Positions 20,854 to 31,095 of a stretch of 64,000 nucleotides of DNA are shown piece after piece. The notes under the pieces were generated by a model. That model was not told the origin of the DNA, made no database searches, and was given only the letters and a program-made list of their open reading frames with translations. This stretch comes from Polynucleobacter sinensis. Its GTDB lineage: Bacteria > Pseudomonadota > Gammaproteobacteria > Burkholderiales > Burkholderiaceae. A program made the translations under genes and the position numbers. The DNA is taken from contig NZ_LOJJ01000002.1 in assembly GCF_001595985.1 (NCBI RefSeq), forward strand, positions 248,001-312,000, read 5' to 3'. The number at the start of each line of letters is the position of its first letter. Position 1 is the stretch's first letter.

Positions 20854-21882
20854 CTACTTAACGGCCATTAGTGCTTCGGCAGCATTGAGCATCTGGACTG
20901 AGTAGCCCCACTCGTTGTCATACCAGGCCAATACCTTCACAAGCTTGCCATCTGCTGAAACGCGCGTCTGGGAAGCATCATAAATACTTGGACGAGGATC
21001 ATGATTAAAGTCGATCGAAACCAAAGGCAAGGTATTGAAACCCAAAATACCCTTCAACTCTCCCTCGCTAGCTGCTTTGAGGATGGAATTCACTTCATCC
21101 ACACTAGTCGCACGACTAGCGGCAAAAGTTAAATCCACCACAGAAACGTTAATCACTGGAACGCGCATTGCAAAACCATCAAAGCGCCCAGCCAATGCGG
21201 GCAATACCAAACCAACTGCTTTTGCAGCGCCAGTCTTAGTAGGAATCATACTGGTCACAGCAGAGCGCGCACGGCGCATATCTTTGTGATACACGTCAGT
21301 TAATACTTGATCATTAGTAAAAGCATGAATGGTTGTCATCAAGCCAGACTCAATGCCAATCTTCTCCAACAAAGGTTTAACTAGTGGCGCTAAACAGTTC
21401 GTTGTACAGCTAGCATTAGAAACCACGATGTCGCTAGGCTTAAGCACCTGTTGATTAACACCGTAAACAATCGTCGCATCCACATCTTTCTCACCAGGAG
21501 CCGAGATCAAGACCTTTTTCGCACCCTGAGAAATATGCACCATCGCTTTTTCTTTAGAGGTGAACTTGCCTGAACACTCTAAAACTAAATCAACACCCAG
21601 CTCTCCCCAAGGAGTCTCCAAAGGATTACGTGTAGAGAACATCTTAATGCGATCGCCATTCACTACCATGCAATCACCATCTACTTTGACTTCAGCAGGG
21701 AAGCGACCATGCGCAGAATCATATTGCGTGAGGTGGGCGTTGATATCGATATCACCCATGGCATTAATTGCGACGATTTTGATATCTCGTCTTGGTTTGC
21801 CATTGACTTGATCTTCGTATAAAGCACGTAACACCATACGTCCAATACGACCATAACCATTAATTGCGACACGAATTGTCAT
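20854..21882 (-). CDS. gap: type I glyceraldehyde-3-phosphate dehydrogenase
   Basis: NAD-dependent oxidation of glyceraldehyde-3-phosphate. [17 protein letters not shown] is the Rossmann motif, [13 protein letters not shown] holds the catalytic Cys159, and [12 protein letters not shown] closes the chain (342 residues). Some positions ([33 protein letters not shown]) recall the subgroup that also contains erythrose-4-phosphate dehydrogenase, so Epd activity cannot be excluded. It lies 25 bp downstream of tkt; pgk is not next to it in this window. Confidence 0.93.
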   Translation of the reverse strand: MTIRVAINGYGRIGRMVLRALYEDQVNGKPRRDIKIVAINAMGDIDINAHLTQYDSAHGRFPAEVKVDGDCMVVNGDRIKMFSTRNPLETPWGELGVDLVLECSGKFTSKEKAMVHISQGAKKVLISAPGEKDVDATIVYGVNQQVLKPSDIVVSNASCTTNCLAPLVKPLLEKIGIESGLMTTIHAFTNDQVLTDVYHKDMRRARSAVTSMIPTKTGAAKAVGLVLPALAGRFDGFAMRVPVINVSVVDLTFAASRATSVDEVNSILKAASEGELKGILGFNTLPLVSIDFNHDPRPSIYDASQTRVSADGKLVKVLAWYDNEWGYSVQMLNAAEALMAVK

Positions 21883-21907
21883 TCCATTCCCCTTGCTAAT
21901 ATTGAAT

Positions 21908-23902
21908 TTATTTCTTGGCGATGCATTGCTTTACTGTCTTGGCAATTTGATCCACCGTTAAACCAAAATACTCATATAACTGCGGCGCTGGTGCTGACTC
22001 ACCAAAGGTATCAACACCATGCACAGCTGCACAGCCATACTTCCACCAGAAATCACTGACGCCCGCTTCAACAGCAACGCGAGGAATATTGGCAGGCAAT
22101 ACTTTTGTTTTATATGCTACATCTTGTTGATCAAATACCGTAGTAGATGGCATTGATACGACGCGAACACCCAAACCTTCAACTTCCAAGCGCTCGGCTG
22201 TTTGCAATGCCAAGGCAATTTCTGAACCAGTGGCAATAATCACTGCATCTATTTTTGCTTTCTTTGGATCACGCAATACATAGCCACCGCGAGCAATGTC
22301 TTTAATCTGCTGACTATTACGCGAAACAAATGGACAATTCTGACGACTAAAGATGAGTGCACTTGGCCCCTGCTTGCGCTCCACTGCCGCACCCCACGCA
22401 ACCGCACTCTCTGTAGTGTCGCAAGGACGCCAGACCATTAAATTGGGGATGAGGCGCAAGCTTGCTACGTGCTCAACAGATTGATGAGTAGGGCCATCCT
22501 CTCCCAAGCCAATCGAGTCATGTGTAAAGACAAAAATGCTACGTAACTTCATCAACGCAGCCATACGCAATGCATTGCGGCTGTAATCAGAGAAGGTTAA
22601 GAAAGTGCCGCCAAATGGAATGTATCCACCATGCAAAGCAATGCCATTCATGATGGCACTCATACCAAACTCACGCACACCGTAATTAATGTGATTACCC
22701 CATTGATCAGCACGCACAGGTTTGCATGCAGACCAATTGGTTAAGTTCGAACCCGTTAAGTCAGCAGAACCGCCCATAAACTCTGGCAATGCAGGAGCGA
22801 GTGCTTCGATTGCATTTTGACTTGCTTTACGAGTCGCAATAGTTTCCGCTTTAGACTGACAAGTCTTGAGATAGGTGTCGAGCGTTGATGAAAAATCTTT
22901 CGACAAATCTCCTTGCATACGACGCTGCAATTCAGAAGCAAGTTCTGGATATTTATTTTTGTACGCCTGGAATTCTTTATTCCACTCATGTTCGGCAGCT
23001 TGACCGCGCTTCTTAAAGTCCCAAGCCTCATAAATGTCCTTGGGGATTTCAAAAGGAGCGTAGGGCCAGTTCAACGCCACACGAGTTGCAGCAATTTCCG
23101 CTGCGCCCAATGGTGAGCCATGCACCTTATCGCTACCCGCCATATTAGGAGAGCCTTGACCAATTGCAGTTTTACAGCAAATTAAACTTGGCTTATCACT
23201 CTTCTTCGCTTTTGCAATCGCACTTGATACCGCCTCGGCATCGTGGCCATCCACATCACGGATGACATTCCAGCCATAAGCTTCAAAACGCTTCGGTGTG
23301 TCTTCATTAAACCAAGAAACAACTTTGCCATCAATTGAGATGCCATTGTCATCCCACAAGGCGATTAATTTATTGAGCTTGAGTGTGCCTGCTAATGAAC
23401 ACACCTCATGACTGATGCCTTCCATCAAACAACCATCACCTAAAAATACATAGGTGTAGTGGTCGACAATTTGATGGCCAGGACGATTAAATTCTTCTGC
23501 CAATAATTTTTCAGCAAGTGCCATACCTACTGCATTTGAAATACCTTGACCCAAAGGGCCGGTGGTTGTTTCCACACCTGCAGTAATTCCATACTCAGGG
23601 TGCCCTGGTGTTTTGCTATGTAATTGTCGGAAATTTTTCAACTCGCCAATCGGCAAGTCATAGCCCGTTAAATGCAATAAGGAATACAACAACATCGATC
23701 CGTGACCGTTAGACAAAACAAAGCGGTCGCGATTGATCCAATGCGGATCAGTTGGGTTGTGCTGCAAATGCTCATTCCAAAGACCGACTGCAATATCTGC
23801 CATACCCATTGGCATTCCAGGGTGACCGGAATTGGCTTGTTGAACTGCATCCATGGATAGGGCGCGAATGGCGTTAGCCATGCGAATTTGAAGATTTGAC
23901 AT
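21908..23902 (-). CDS. tkt: transketolase
   Basis: Thiamine-diphosphate enzyme of the pentose phosphate pathway. The N-terminal PP domain has [14 protein letters not shown] and the ThDP motif [12 protein letters not shown] through [10 protein letters not shown]. The middle Pyr domain shows [15 protein letters not shown] and [14 protein letters not shown]. The C-terminal domain ends [18 protein letters not shown]. At 664 residues it has the usual length. It forms an operon with gap and is divergent from rsmE across 44 bp. Confidence 0.97.
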   Translation of the reverse strand: MSNLQIRMANAIRALSMDAVQQANSGHPGMPMGMADIAVGLWNEHLQHNPTDPHWINRDRFVLSNGHGSMLLYSLLHLTGYDLPIGELKNFRQLHSKTPGHPEYGITAGVETTTGPLGQGISNAVGMALAEKLLAEEFNRPGHQIVDHYTYVFLGDGCLMEGISHEVCSLAGTLKLNKLIALWDDNGISIDGKVVSWFNEDTPKRFEAYGWNVIRDVDGHDAEAVSSAIAKAKKSDKPSLICCKTAIGQGSPNMAGSDKVHGSPLGAAEIAATRVALNWPYAPFEIPKDIYEAWDFKKRGQAAEHEWNKEFQAYKNKYPELASELQRRMQGDLSKDFSSTLDTYLKTCQSKAETIATRKASQNAIEALAPALPEFMGGSADLTGSNLTNWSACKPVRADQWGNHINYGVREFGMSAIMNGIALHGGYIPFGGTFLTFSDYSRNALRMAALMKLRSIFVFTHDSIGLGEDGPTHQSVEHVASLRLIPNLMVWRPCDTTESAVAWGAAVERKQGPSALIFSRQNCPFVSRNSQQIKDIARGGYVLRDPKKAKIDAVIIATGSEIALALQTAERLEVEGLGVRVVSMPSTTVFDQQDVAYKTKVLPANIPRVAVEAGVSDFWWKYGCAAVHGVDTFGESAPAPQLYEYFGLTVDQIAKTVKQCIAKK

Positions 23903-23934
23903 CGTAATTTTGGTCTCGAGGAAAATAAATTAGC

Positions 23935-23940
23935 TATATT
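23935..23940 (+). promoter_or_regulatory. -10-like hexamer next to the rsmE start
   Basis: TATATT ends 6 nt before the rsmE ATG at 23947 and no Shine-Dalgarno sequence is seen. This fits a leaderless transcript. The -35 is weak. Confidence 0.35.
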
Positions 23941-23946
23941 TCAGTA

Positions 23947-24705
23947 ATGCCCCAATTTTATCTTCCCGGCCCGTGGGAAACCGAAAAGCCAAATACCCTC
24001 CCCCCTGAGCTCGTCCACCATTTACGAGTACGCCGGATTCAGGTCGGTGACCTCTTCCCCATCTTCGACGGAAAAGGGCAGATTGCACAAGCAAAGCTCT
24101 TATCCCTGAGCAATAAGACTGGTGAGGCCCAATTGAGTAATATTCGCCCTGATACCCACCGAGAGAGCCCCTATACGATTACCTTAGCCCAAGGACTCGC
24201 TGGTGGCGACAAGATGGACTGGATTGTTGAAAAGGCTATTGAGACCGGTGCACAGGTCATTGCACCCCTACAATGCGAACGTTCAGTTATTAAATTAACC
24301 CGCCCTAACGATCTAGAGAGGGCTCAGAAACGCGTTTCTCATTGGGAGGCGATTGTTCAAGCAGCCTGCGAGCAATGTGACAGAACTGTCCTTGCAACAG
24401 TAGAACCAATACAGGTTTTTGATAAATACCTACAAAAGCAGCAAAAAGCGGAACTTAAGCTACTTTTAAGCCCTGATACCGACAAAAGTCTATATTCCAT
24501 CTTGATCAATACTCCGCCACAAGATGTGATTTTGATGATTGGACCAGAGGGAGGCCACTCGCCCGAAGAAGAAGCAATGGCAGAAGCGGCGGGCTACCAA
24601 ATCGTCTCTTTAGGAGATCGAGTCTTGCGCACTGAGACGGCCGGAGTCGTAGCAATTACCGCCGTCCATAGTATTTGGGATCCAGAAATACAAAAGCGCC
24701 TCTAA
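23947..24705 (+). CDS. rsmE: 16S rRNA (uracil-1498-N3)-methyltransferase
   Basis: SPOUT-class methyltransferase modifying U1498 of 16S rRNA. An N-terminal PUA-like part (HHLRVRRIQVGDLFPIFDGKG) is followed by the trefoil-knot domain with GGDKMDWIVEKAIETGAQ, ERS, MIGPEGGHSPEEEAMAEAAG and LGDRVLRTETAGVVA, which bind SAM. The length is 252 residues. Its stop codon lies in the loop of its own terminator. Confidence 0.95.
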   Translation: MPQFYLPGPWETEKPNTLPPELVHHLRVRRIQVGDLFPIFDGKGQIAQAKLLSLSNKTGEAQLSNIRPDTHRESPYTITLAQGLAGGDKMDWIVEKAIETGAQVIAPLQCERSVIKLTRPNDLERAQKRVSHWEAIVQAACEQCDRTVLATVEPIQVFDKYLQKQQKAELKLLLSPDTDKSLYSILINTPPQDVILMIGPEGGHSPEEEAMAEAAGYQIVSLGDRVLRTETAGVVAITAVHSIWDPEIQKRL

Positions 24706-24718
24706 TTGAGGCGCTTTT
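24692..24718. terminator. terminator overlapping the end of rsmE
   Basis: An 11-bp stem AAAAGCGCCTC / GAGGCGCTTTT with a 5-nt loop TAATT. The loop contains the rsmE stop TAA (24703-24705). The flanking A and T runs make it usable from both strands, so it can also end the barstar-like gene. Confidence 0.88.
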
Positions 24719-24748
24719 TACCGACATGCTTCCTGCTAAGTTCGCTAC

Positions 24749-25366
24749 TTATGCAAAGGAGTAAAACACGCGGTATGGCGTGCGACGCTCTGACCAAAAG
24801 TCCACTGCATCTCGGAAAACATCTAAAAGCGTTTCGCGAGCCTCTTTGTCAAACTTTTGAGTACAAGGCAAGCCTTCTAAGACCACAACAAAACCAGGCT
24901 GTGGGCCAGATTTATCTACAGTTGTAGTTAAGGCATCTAATAAAGGATCAAAATTCTTAGCCTGTTGCTTTGTAAAGGTGTATGCAATCGCAATCGCCTC
25001 TAAAACCTCACCTTTAGTCATTGCATTAGAGCAATTGGCATAAATGAAGTGCTGACCAAGCTCTGTCGCCGCTTCCTGCAAATCAGGAGTGCGGAAAGCG
25101 CGAATTGATTGGACGATATTAGGGCGCACACTGCGCAACATTGCCGGCGGTCCGGCATCGCGAACGGCCAAAGCGGCACGCCAAGAAGCTGTCACTTTTT
25201 TTCCCGAAACTTGATTTGCTGCATAGGTTTGTAAGCGAGATAAACCACCCTCGGCATAGATGTTGGCTGCAGATGACTCAGTTTCAAGTCGATCATTACT
25301 ATCCCAACTTTCAGCGCGACTGTGTTCTTCGAATCCGGTAGTGCTGTTTTCAGAGCGATTATTCAT
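24749..25366 (-). CDS. barstar family protein (barnase-inhibitor-like)
   Basis: A 205-residue protein. The last 100 residues resemble barstar: HFIYANCSNAMTKGEVLEAIAIAY, FGLP-like core KNFDPLLDALTTTV, GFVVVLEGLP, and DVFRDAVDFWSERRTPYRVF. Barstar binds and blocks the RNase barnase. The first 100 residues are polar and low in conserved features, possibly disordered. No barnase-like RNase gene is adjacent. In betaproteobacteria such orphan genes are common, so the protein may have another partner. It is single, between rsmE and maeB. Confidence 0.75.
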   Translation of the reverse strand: MNNRSENSTTGFEEHSRAESWDSNDRLETESSAANIYAEGGLSRLQTYAANQVSGKKVTASWRAALAVRDAGPPAMLRSVRPNIVQSIRAFRTPDLQEAATELGQHFIYANCSNAMTKGEVLEAIAIAYTFTKQQAKNFDPLLDALTTTVDKSGPQPGFVVVLEGLPCTQKFDKEARETLLDVFRDAVDFWSERRTPYRVFYSFA

Positions 25367-25451
25367 GATGGGTGCTAGGTTACCCTTAACACGCCATCAA
25401 ATCAAGCCCAATTAGAGTACTTTTTGTCTAAACTATTGATTTGTATAGTAA

Positions 25452-25487
25452 TTATTTATGTTAGTTATTGCTAACTAACATAAATAA
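25452..25487 (-). other. AT-rich perfect hairpin downstream of maeB
   Basis: TTATTTATGTTAGTTA (25452-25467) and its exact reverse complement (25472-25487) flank a 4-nt centre. Read in the maeB direction the loop is GCAA, a GNRA tetraloop, which argues for an RNA structure. No T run follows, so it may be a 3' stabiliser or a weak terminator. A DNA operator for the barstar-like gene, 86 bp from its start, is an alternative. Confidence 0.55.
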
Positions 25488-25504
25488 AAGCACTCATTTA
25501 CCGA

Positions 25505-27844
25505 TTAAGCGATGCCTCTAGCATTACTGGCGGCCTCTACCACTGCCAAAGTGGTGACATTCACAATCCGGCGAACCGTTGCTGCTGGAGTCAGAATGTG
25601 AATCGGTTTAGCAACACCTAACAGTAGCGGCCCAATTGCAATTCCGTTACCTGCTGCAGTCTTAAGCAGGTTATAAGAAATATTCGCTGCATCGATATTT
25701 GGCAAGACCAATAAATTTGCATCACCCTTCAATGGTGAAGATGTCACAGCGCCAGCTCGAATAGTTGCATCTAAAGCGCTGTCACCATGCATCTCGCCGT
25801 CAACCTCAAGCGTAGGATCCGCTTTTTGAATCAAAGCCAACACTTCACGCATTTTGACTGCTGAAGGTGCGCTACTCGACCCAAAATTTGAATGCGACAA
25901 GAGCGCCACCTTTGGAGCTAGGCCTAATTTGCGCATTTCGCTTGCAGCCATTAAGGTCAGTTCAGTCAACTGCTCAGCGGTTGGATCAATGTTCACATGG
26001 GTATCAACCAAAAATACTTGGCGGCCTGGCAAGATCAAACCAGACATGGCGCCATAAACATTGGCACCAGGCTCTCGACCGACTACTTCATCGATATATT
26101 TCAGATGGGTTGCAGAATTTCCAACCGTTCCGCAAATCATGCCATCAGCCATGCCCTTACTAATCATGACTGAACCAATCAAGCTATTACGACGACGCAT
26201 TTCTAGTTTGGCAAAGGATTCTGTAACACCCTTGCGCTCAGTCAATGCTAAGTAGCTTTGCCAGAAATCACGGTAACGAGAATCATTTTCCGGATTCACA
26301 ATTTCAAAATCTTCGCCTGCTTTGATGCGTAAACCAAATTTACCTATGCGATGCTCGATGACTGCTGGGCGACCAATCAGAATTGGAGTAGCCAGATGCT
26401 CGTCAATAATAATTTGTACAGCGCGCAATACGCGCTCATCTTCACCCTCAGCAAATACAATCCGCTTCTGAGCTGCGGGCACACGTTTAGCAATGCTAAA
26501 CAATGGCTTCATCAAAGTACCGGAGTGATAGACAAATTGTTGTAACTGGTTACGATAAGCATCAAAGTCCTTAATTGGACGTTGCGCTACGCCATCATCC
26601 ATTGCTGCTTGAGCTACCGCAGGCGCGATCACAGTAATTAAACGCGGATCAAATGGTTTTGGAATTAAATACTCTGGACCAAAGGAGAGGTTCTCAATGC
26701 CATAAACCGAGGTCACTACTTCGCTTTGTTCAGCTTGAGCCAGTTCAGCAACAGCCTTAACAGCAGCAACTTCCATGCCTCGAGTAATCGTAGTGGCACC
26801 TACGTCTAACGCGCCACGGAAGATGAATGGAAAGCACAACACATTGTTTACTTGGTTTGGATAATCAGTACGACCAGTGGCCATGACAGCGTCGGGACGA
26901 ACTTCTTTTACTTCCTCAGGCAGAATCTCTGGCGTTGGATTTGCTAAGGCATAAATCAATGGCTTATCCGCCATCCTCTTGACCATATCTTGCTTTAGAA
27001 CGCCACCAGCGGAAAGACCTAAGAAAATATCAGCGCCCTCAATCACTTGGTCCAAAGTGCGTAAGTCGGTTTCTTGGCAGAATGGCTCCTTCTCTGGATC
27101 CATCAATTCTTTACGGCCCTTATAAGCCACACCGGCCAAATCTGTTACCCAAATATTTTTACGTGGAATACCAAGATCAACTAATAAATCCAAACAGGCC
27201 AATGCAGCAGCGCCAGCACCTGATGTCACCAACTTCACATTGCCCACATCTTTGCCAACCACTTTTAAACCATTCAAGATAGCAGCGGCAACTACAATCG
27301 CAGTTCCATGCTGGTCATCATGAAAGACTGGAATCTTCATTCGCGCCTGCAACTTGCGCTCGACTACAAAGCAATCTGGCGCCTTAATATCTTCTAAGTT
27401 GATGCCGCCAAAAGTGGGCTCGAGCGCTGCGATAATTTCAACCAACTTATCTGGATCGTTTTCATTGACTTCAATATCAAAAACATCGATACCAGCAAAC
27501 TTCTTAAATAGAACAGCCTTTCCTTCCATCACTGGCTTACTAGCCAATGGCCCAATATTTCCCAAGCCCAGTACCGCGGTACCGTTAGTAATCACGCCCA
27601 CTAAATTACCGCGCGCGGTGTAGCGGAATGCATTCGCGGGATCTTTCGCGATCTCTTCACATGCCGCTGCTACACCAGGCGTATAAGCTAAAGCTAGGTC
27701 TCGCTGATTGGTTAGCTGTTTGGTGGGAGCAATTTCGATTTTTCCTGGAACTGGAAACTCGTGATAGTGGAGAGCGGCCGCTCTTAAATCCGCTATTTGC
27801 TGTTCTTTGCTGCTAGAAGTTGGTTTGCTCATCAGTTCACTCAT
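25505..27844 (-). CDS. maeB: NADP-dependent malic enzyme with phosphotransacetylase-like C-terminal domain
   Basis: Oxidative decarboxylation of malate to pyruvate, providing NADPH. Residues 1 to about 430 are the malic enzyme ([64 protein letters not shown]). Residues from about 445 form the phosphate acetyltransferase-like domain ([36 protein letters not shown]), which is regulatory in E. coli MaeB. The length of 779 is close to the E. coli 759. A second start four codons in (MSKPTSS) is possible. Divergent from thiL. Confidence 0.96.
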   Translation of the reverse strand: MSELMSKPTSSSKEQQIADLRAAALHYHEFPVPGKIEIAPTKQLTNQRDLALAYTPGVAAACEEIAKDPANAFRYTARGNLVGVITNGTAVLGLGNIGPLASKPVMEGKAVLFKKFAGIDVFDIEVNENDPDKLVEIIAALEPTFGGINLEDIKAPDCFVVERKLQARMKIPVFHDDQHGTAIVVAAAILNGLKVVGKDVGNVKLVTSGAGAAALACLDLLVDLGIPRKNIWVTDLAGVAYKGRKELMDPEKEPFCQETDLRTLDQVIEGADIFLGLSAGGVLKQDMVKRMADKPLIYALANPTPEILPEEVKEVRPDAVMATGRTDYPNQVNNVLCFPFIFRGALDVGATTITRGMEVAAVKAVAELAQAEQSEVVTSVYGIENLSFGPEYLIPKPFDPRLITVIAPAVAQAAMDDGVAQRPIKDFDAYRNQLQQFVYHSGTLMKPLFSIAKRVPAAQKRIVFAEGEDERVLRAVQIIIDEHLATPILIGRPAVIEHRIGKFGLRIKAGEDFEIVNPENDSRYRDFWQSYLALTERKGVTESFAKLEMRRRNSLIGSVMISKGMADGMICGTVGNSATHLKYIDEVVGREPGANVYGAMSGLILPGRQVFLVDTHVNIDPTAEQLTELTLMAASEMRKLGLAPKVALLSHSNFGSSSAPSAVKMREVLALIQKADPTLEVDGEMHGDSALDATIRAGAVTSSPLKGDANLLVLPNIDAANISYNLLKTAAGNGIAIGPLLLGVAKPIHILTPAATVRRIVNVTTLAVVEAASNARGIA

Positions 27845-27905
27845 TAATAAGACGTATTCAAGCCTCCAATTCTATTCCTCTCGGATGTAAGACTTCCAAG
27901 AGCCA

Positions 27906-27911
27906 TAAAAT
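27906..27911 (+). promoter_or_regulatory. -10-like hexamer next to the thiL start
   Basis: TAAAAT, then AGGGT, then the thiL ATG at 27917. The layout equals that of apaH. Transcription would start at about the ATG, giving a leaderless thiL-pgpA-pncC mRNA. No clear -35. Confidence 0.45.
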
Positions 27912-27916
27912 AGGGT

Positions 27917-28939
27917 ATGTATTCTCAATCTCAGCGCTTAGGTGAATTCGACTTAATTCAACGTTTTTTTAAAACGCAGTCGGAATCCATGCTTACCAAA
28001 GACCCTCACTCCATTGCCCTGGGAATTGGCGATGATTGCGCTCTATTAAAAACCGCTCCAAACGAAGAAATTGCAATCACGAGCGATATGCTGGTTGAGG
28101 GAAGACATTTTTTTGTCGGCGCAAATCCCTTGTGGCTCGGCTGGAAAGCCTTGGCCGTTAACCTCTCAGACCTTGCAGCAATGGGCGCCAAGCCCCTCGG
28201 CTTTACTCTGGCCCTCTCGCTACCCCAAGCAAATGCGGCATGGCTTGAGGCGTTCAGTAATGGCTTATTTGCGATTGCAAATCACTACAACTGCCCCCTC
28301 ATCGGTGGAGACACTACCGCGGGCCCCTTAAATATTTGTATTACAGCGTTTGGTAGCGTACCCAATGGAAAAGCCATTCGAAGATCAGGGGCATTGGAGA
28401 ATGACGATATTTGGATTTCAGGAAATGTCGGTGATGCCAGACTTGCGCTTGCTGCACTGCGTCATGAAATTAAATTACCTTCGGGTGATCTTCAAATGAT
28501 TGAGGCGCGCCTGCACCAACCCACACCTAGAATTGAATTAGGCATCGCCTTGAGAGAGATTGCCAGCTCAGCACTAGATATATCCGATGGGCTATTGGGT
28601 GACTTAAAGCATATCCTCAAACAATCCAACAGAGATGCCGAAGTCTTCCTCAACGATATTCCCAAATCGCCAACACTTTTAAAACAAAGTGCTCTACTGC
28701 AAAATCAATATGCTGCCTGCGGTGGAGATGATTATGAATTGTGCTTTACAGCACCAATAGGTAAGCGAGAGATGATTGAAAACATTGCCACTGAACTAAA
28801 CATCTCCCTCACCCGTATTGGAAAAGTACTGCAAATGCAAAATACCCTGCCAAACATCAAACTCATGGGTAGCAACGGCTTGCAACTGGGAAAGTCAGAA
28901 ACGGATGCGCTTCTCCAATCTTTTGACCATTTCGCATGA
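27917..28939 (+). CDS. thiL: thiamine-monophosphate kinase
   Basis: ATP-dependent conversion of thiamine phosphate to thiamine diphosphate, the cofactor of transketolase in this window. GEFDLIQRFF, GIGDDCAL, SDMLVEGRHF, LAVNLSDLAAMGAKPLG, LIGGDTTAGP, LDISDGLLGDL and GGDDYELCF are the ATP, metal and substrate motifs of the PurM-like fold. The length of 340 residues is typical. The stop overlaps the pgpA start (ATGA), so the three genes thiL-pgpA-pncC are translationally coupled. Confidence 0.96.
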   Translation: MYSQSQRLGEFDLIQRFFKTQSESMLTKDPHSIALGIGDDCALLKTAPNEEIAITSDMLVEGRHFFVGANPLWLGWKALAVNLSDLAAMGAKPLGFTLALSLPQANAAWLEAFSNGLFAIANHYNCPLIGGDTTAGPLNICITAFGSVPNGKAIRRSGALENDDIWISGNVGDARLALAALRHEIKLPSGDLQMIEARLHQPTPRIELGIALREIASSALDISDGLLGDLKHILKQSNRDAEVFLNDIPKSPTLLKQSALLQNQYAACGGDDYELCFTAPIGKREMIENIATELNISLTRIGKVLQMQNTLPNIKLMGSNGLQLGKSETDALLQSFDHFA

Positions 28940-29511
28940 ACAATCCCAAACAACAAGCGTCCACAGTAAAGCCCAATTTCAAATGGGTATTTAGCTCTCC
29001 AAGTCGGGTAATTGCATTTGGCTTTGGTAGCGGTCTTGCCCCAATCGCTCCTGGCACAGTAGGCACGCTCTGGGCATGGGCGGCATATCTCATAGCCGAA
29101 TATTTTTTAAGCAACCAAGAACTGCTTTGGGTCATTGGAGGCGGAGTGTTGCTGGGCTGCTGGATCTGTGGACAGGTCAGCGAAGAATTGGGTAAAAAAG
29201 ATTTTGGCGGAATTGTTTGGGATGAAATCATGGCCTTCTGGCTAGTGATGAGCCTGATCATGCCGACCAATATCTGGATGCAAATAATTGCATTTGCACT
29301 TTTCCGCTTCTTTGATGCTGCTAAACCAGGGCCTATCGGGATGATTGATCGCTACTTCAAAAATACGGAAGGCAATCATCACTCGTCCCGCTCAAGTCTT
29401 GCAGAAATTCTGTGGCGAGGATTTGGGATCATTGCCGATGATTTTGCTGCTGCATTCTTTACTCTTCTAACAATGACACTCGTACAAACTGGGCTCCAAT
29501 ATTTCTCATGA
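28936..29511 (+). CDS. pgpA: phosphatidylglycerophosphatase A
   Basis: Inner-membrane phosphatase making phosphatidylglycerol. The PgpA signatures are GFGSGLAPIAPGTVGTLWA, KKDFGGIVWDEIMAFW and FFDAAKPGPIGMIDRYF with acidic residues at the active site. Several hydrophobic helices are evident over 191 residues, with a hydrophilic start of about 20 residues. It overlaps thiL by 4 bp and pncC by 4 bp, the common proteobacterial thiL-pgpA-pncC order. Confidence 0.95.
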   Translation: MNNPKQQASTVKPNFKWVFSSPSRVIAFGFGSGLAPIAPGTVGTLWAWAAYLIAEYFLSNQELLWVIGGGVLLGCWICGQVSEELGKKDFGGIVWDEIMAFWLVMSLIMPTNIWMQIIAFALFRFFDAAKPGPIGMIDRYFKNTEGNHHSSRSSLAEILWRGFGIIADDFAAAFFTLLTMTLVQTGLQYFS

Positions 29512-30032
29512 AAAATAATATTGATCCGCAACACGAGCATGCAAAAGCAATCGCTAATGTCTTACTCGGTCGAGGCTGGAAAGTCGCACTGGCTGAGTCT
29601 TGCACAGGTGGCTTGGTATGCGCCAGCCTGACCGATCTAGCTGGCTCCAGTGATTGGTTTGAACGTGGCTACATTACGTACAGCAATGAAGCTAAAACGA
29701 AATGCTTAGATGTCCCTATAGAAACGATCCAATCATTTGGAGCGGTGAGTGAGGAAGTGGCTAGAGCCATGGCATTAGGAGCTCTCAACAATGCCAAAGT
29801 GGATACCGCAATCTCGATCACTGGGATTGCAGGACCCAGCGGTGGCTCTGCAGAAAAACCTGTCGGTACCGTTTGCTTTGCTTGGGTGATTAAAGAACGT
29901 GGTCAAGAGCATATTAGCGAAATCCTCACCATAACGAAGCACTTTAAAGGGGATCGCCAAACTGTTCGCGAGCAAGCGCGCGATTACGCACTCTCTCAAT
30001 TTTTGGAGCTACTGAAACCGAGAAACGCTTAG
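29508..30032 (+). CDS. pncC: nicotinamide-nucleotide amidohydrolase (CinA C-terminal family)
   Basis: Deamidates nicotinamide mononucleotide to nicotinate mononucleotide in pyridine nucleotide recycling. The 174-residue stand-alone CinA C-terminal domain shows VALAESCTGGLVCASLTDLAGSS with the catalytic Ser, FERGYITYSNEAK, FGAVSEEVARAMA and SITGIAGPSGGSAEKPVGTV. It is the last gene of the thiL-pgpA-pncC operon and faces corA tail to tail 17 bp away. Confidence 0.93.
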   Translation: MKNNIDPQHEHAKAIANVLLGRGWKVALAESCTGGLVCASLTDLAGSSDWFERGYITYSNEAKTKCLDVPIETIQSFGAVSEEVARAMALGALNNAKVDTAISITGIAGPSGGSAEKPVGTVCFAWVIKERGQEHISEILTITKHFKGDRQTVREQARDYALSQFLELLKPRNA

Positions 30033-30049
30033 CACTCAAAGCGCAACTG

Positions 30050-31021
30050 TTAACGCGAGCTCAACCAACCTTTGTGACGGAAGTACCACAACGGAATCAT
30101 CGCTGAAATCACCATCGAGAGGATGGCAACTGGATAACCCCAAGTCTCCTCTAGTTCAGGCATGTAGCGGAAGTTCATACCCCAAACGCTTGCCAATAAG
30201 GTCGGTGGCATTAAGGCAACCGATACCACCGAGAAGATCTTAATAATCTTACTTTGGTTCAAGTTAATAAAACCCACTGTCGCATCCATTAAGAAGTTGA
30301 TCTTGTCGAATAAGAACGCGGTATGGTTTTCTAATGAATCAATATCCCGCAAAATCTGACGAGCCTCTTCTTGCTGCTCATCAGACAATAATTTGCTGCG
30401 CATTAGGAATGACAATGCACGGCGTGTATCCATTACATTGCGACGAATACGTCCGTTTGTATCCTCTTCCTTAGCGATAGTCTCAAGCACTTCTTCCGCA
30501 TCATTATCAGTAATGTCGTCTTGAAGTACTCGCTTACCAGCCTGCTCGAGATTCTCATAAACCTCTTCTAACGCATCAGCGGAATACTCAGCATCGGTTG
30601 AATAAAGATCTAACAAAACATCCTTTGCATTGCTTACTGAACCTGGACGCAAACGCGCACGTAAACGTACTAAGCGAAAGACTGGTAAATCCTCATCATG
30701 AATCGAGAATAAGACCTGCTTGGTCATCACAAAAGCGACTCGCACGTTACGCGAGGTCTCTTCTTCATCTAACAAGAAATCGGTACGGATATGAAGATGG
30801 CCATCATCAGCCTCGAAATAACGCGCAGACGCCTCAAGGTCACCCAAATCATCTAATTCAGGTAGAAGCACACCGAAGGCCTCTTTAATCCAGACGAGCT
30901 CTTCCTCCTCTGGATCTACTACATCGATCCAGATTGGATTTGAGTATTGCAACAATTCATTGCGATCTTCCACTTGCTCTTGAGAGAGGCGGCCATTTTG
31001 CAGGACGAACAAGTTGATCAT
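30050..31021 (-). CDS. corA: magnesium/cobalt transporter CorA family
   Basis: Pentameric Mg2+ channel. A long cytoplasmic domain with acidic helices (VDPEEEELVWIKEAF, DNDAEEVLETI) precedes two C-terminal membrane helices. The first ends in the signature GMNF (near residue 281, VWGMNFRYMPELEE) and the second is YPVAILSMVISAMIPLWYF, followed by a basic tail. The length is 323. AGGAG lies just upstream of the ATG. The gene is divergent from pyrF and appears single. Confidence 0.94.
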   Translation of the reverse strand: MINLFVLQNGRLSQEQVEDRNELLQYSNPIWIDVVDPEEEELVWIKEAFGVLLPELDDLGDLEASARYFEADDGHLHIRTDFLLDEEETSRNVRVAFVMTKQVLFSIHDEDLPVFRLVRLRARLRPGSVSNAKDVLLDLYSTDAEYSADALEEVYENLEQAGKRVLQDDITDNDAEEVLETIAKEEDTNGRIRRNVMDTRRALSFLMRSKLLSDEQQEEARQILRDIDSLENHTAFLFDKINFLMDATVGFINLNQSKIIKIFSVVSVALMPPTLLASVWGMNFRYMPELEETWGYPVAILSMVISAMIPLWYFRHKGWLSSR

Positions 31022-31095
31022 GGTGAACTCCTAAGGAATGTGCGCTAGTTTATCCTATAGAACATGACAGTTTCACGAAAATAAGCCCAAATCCA

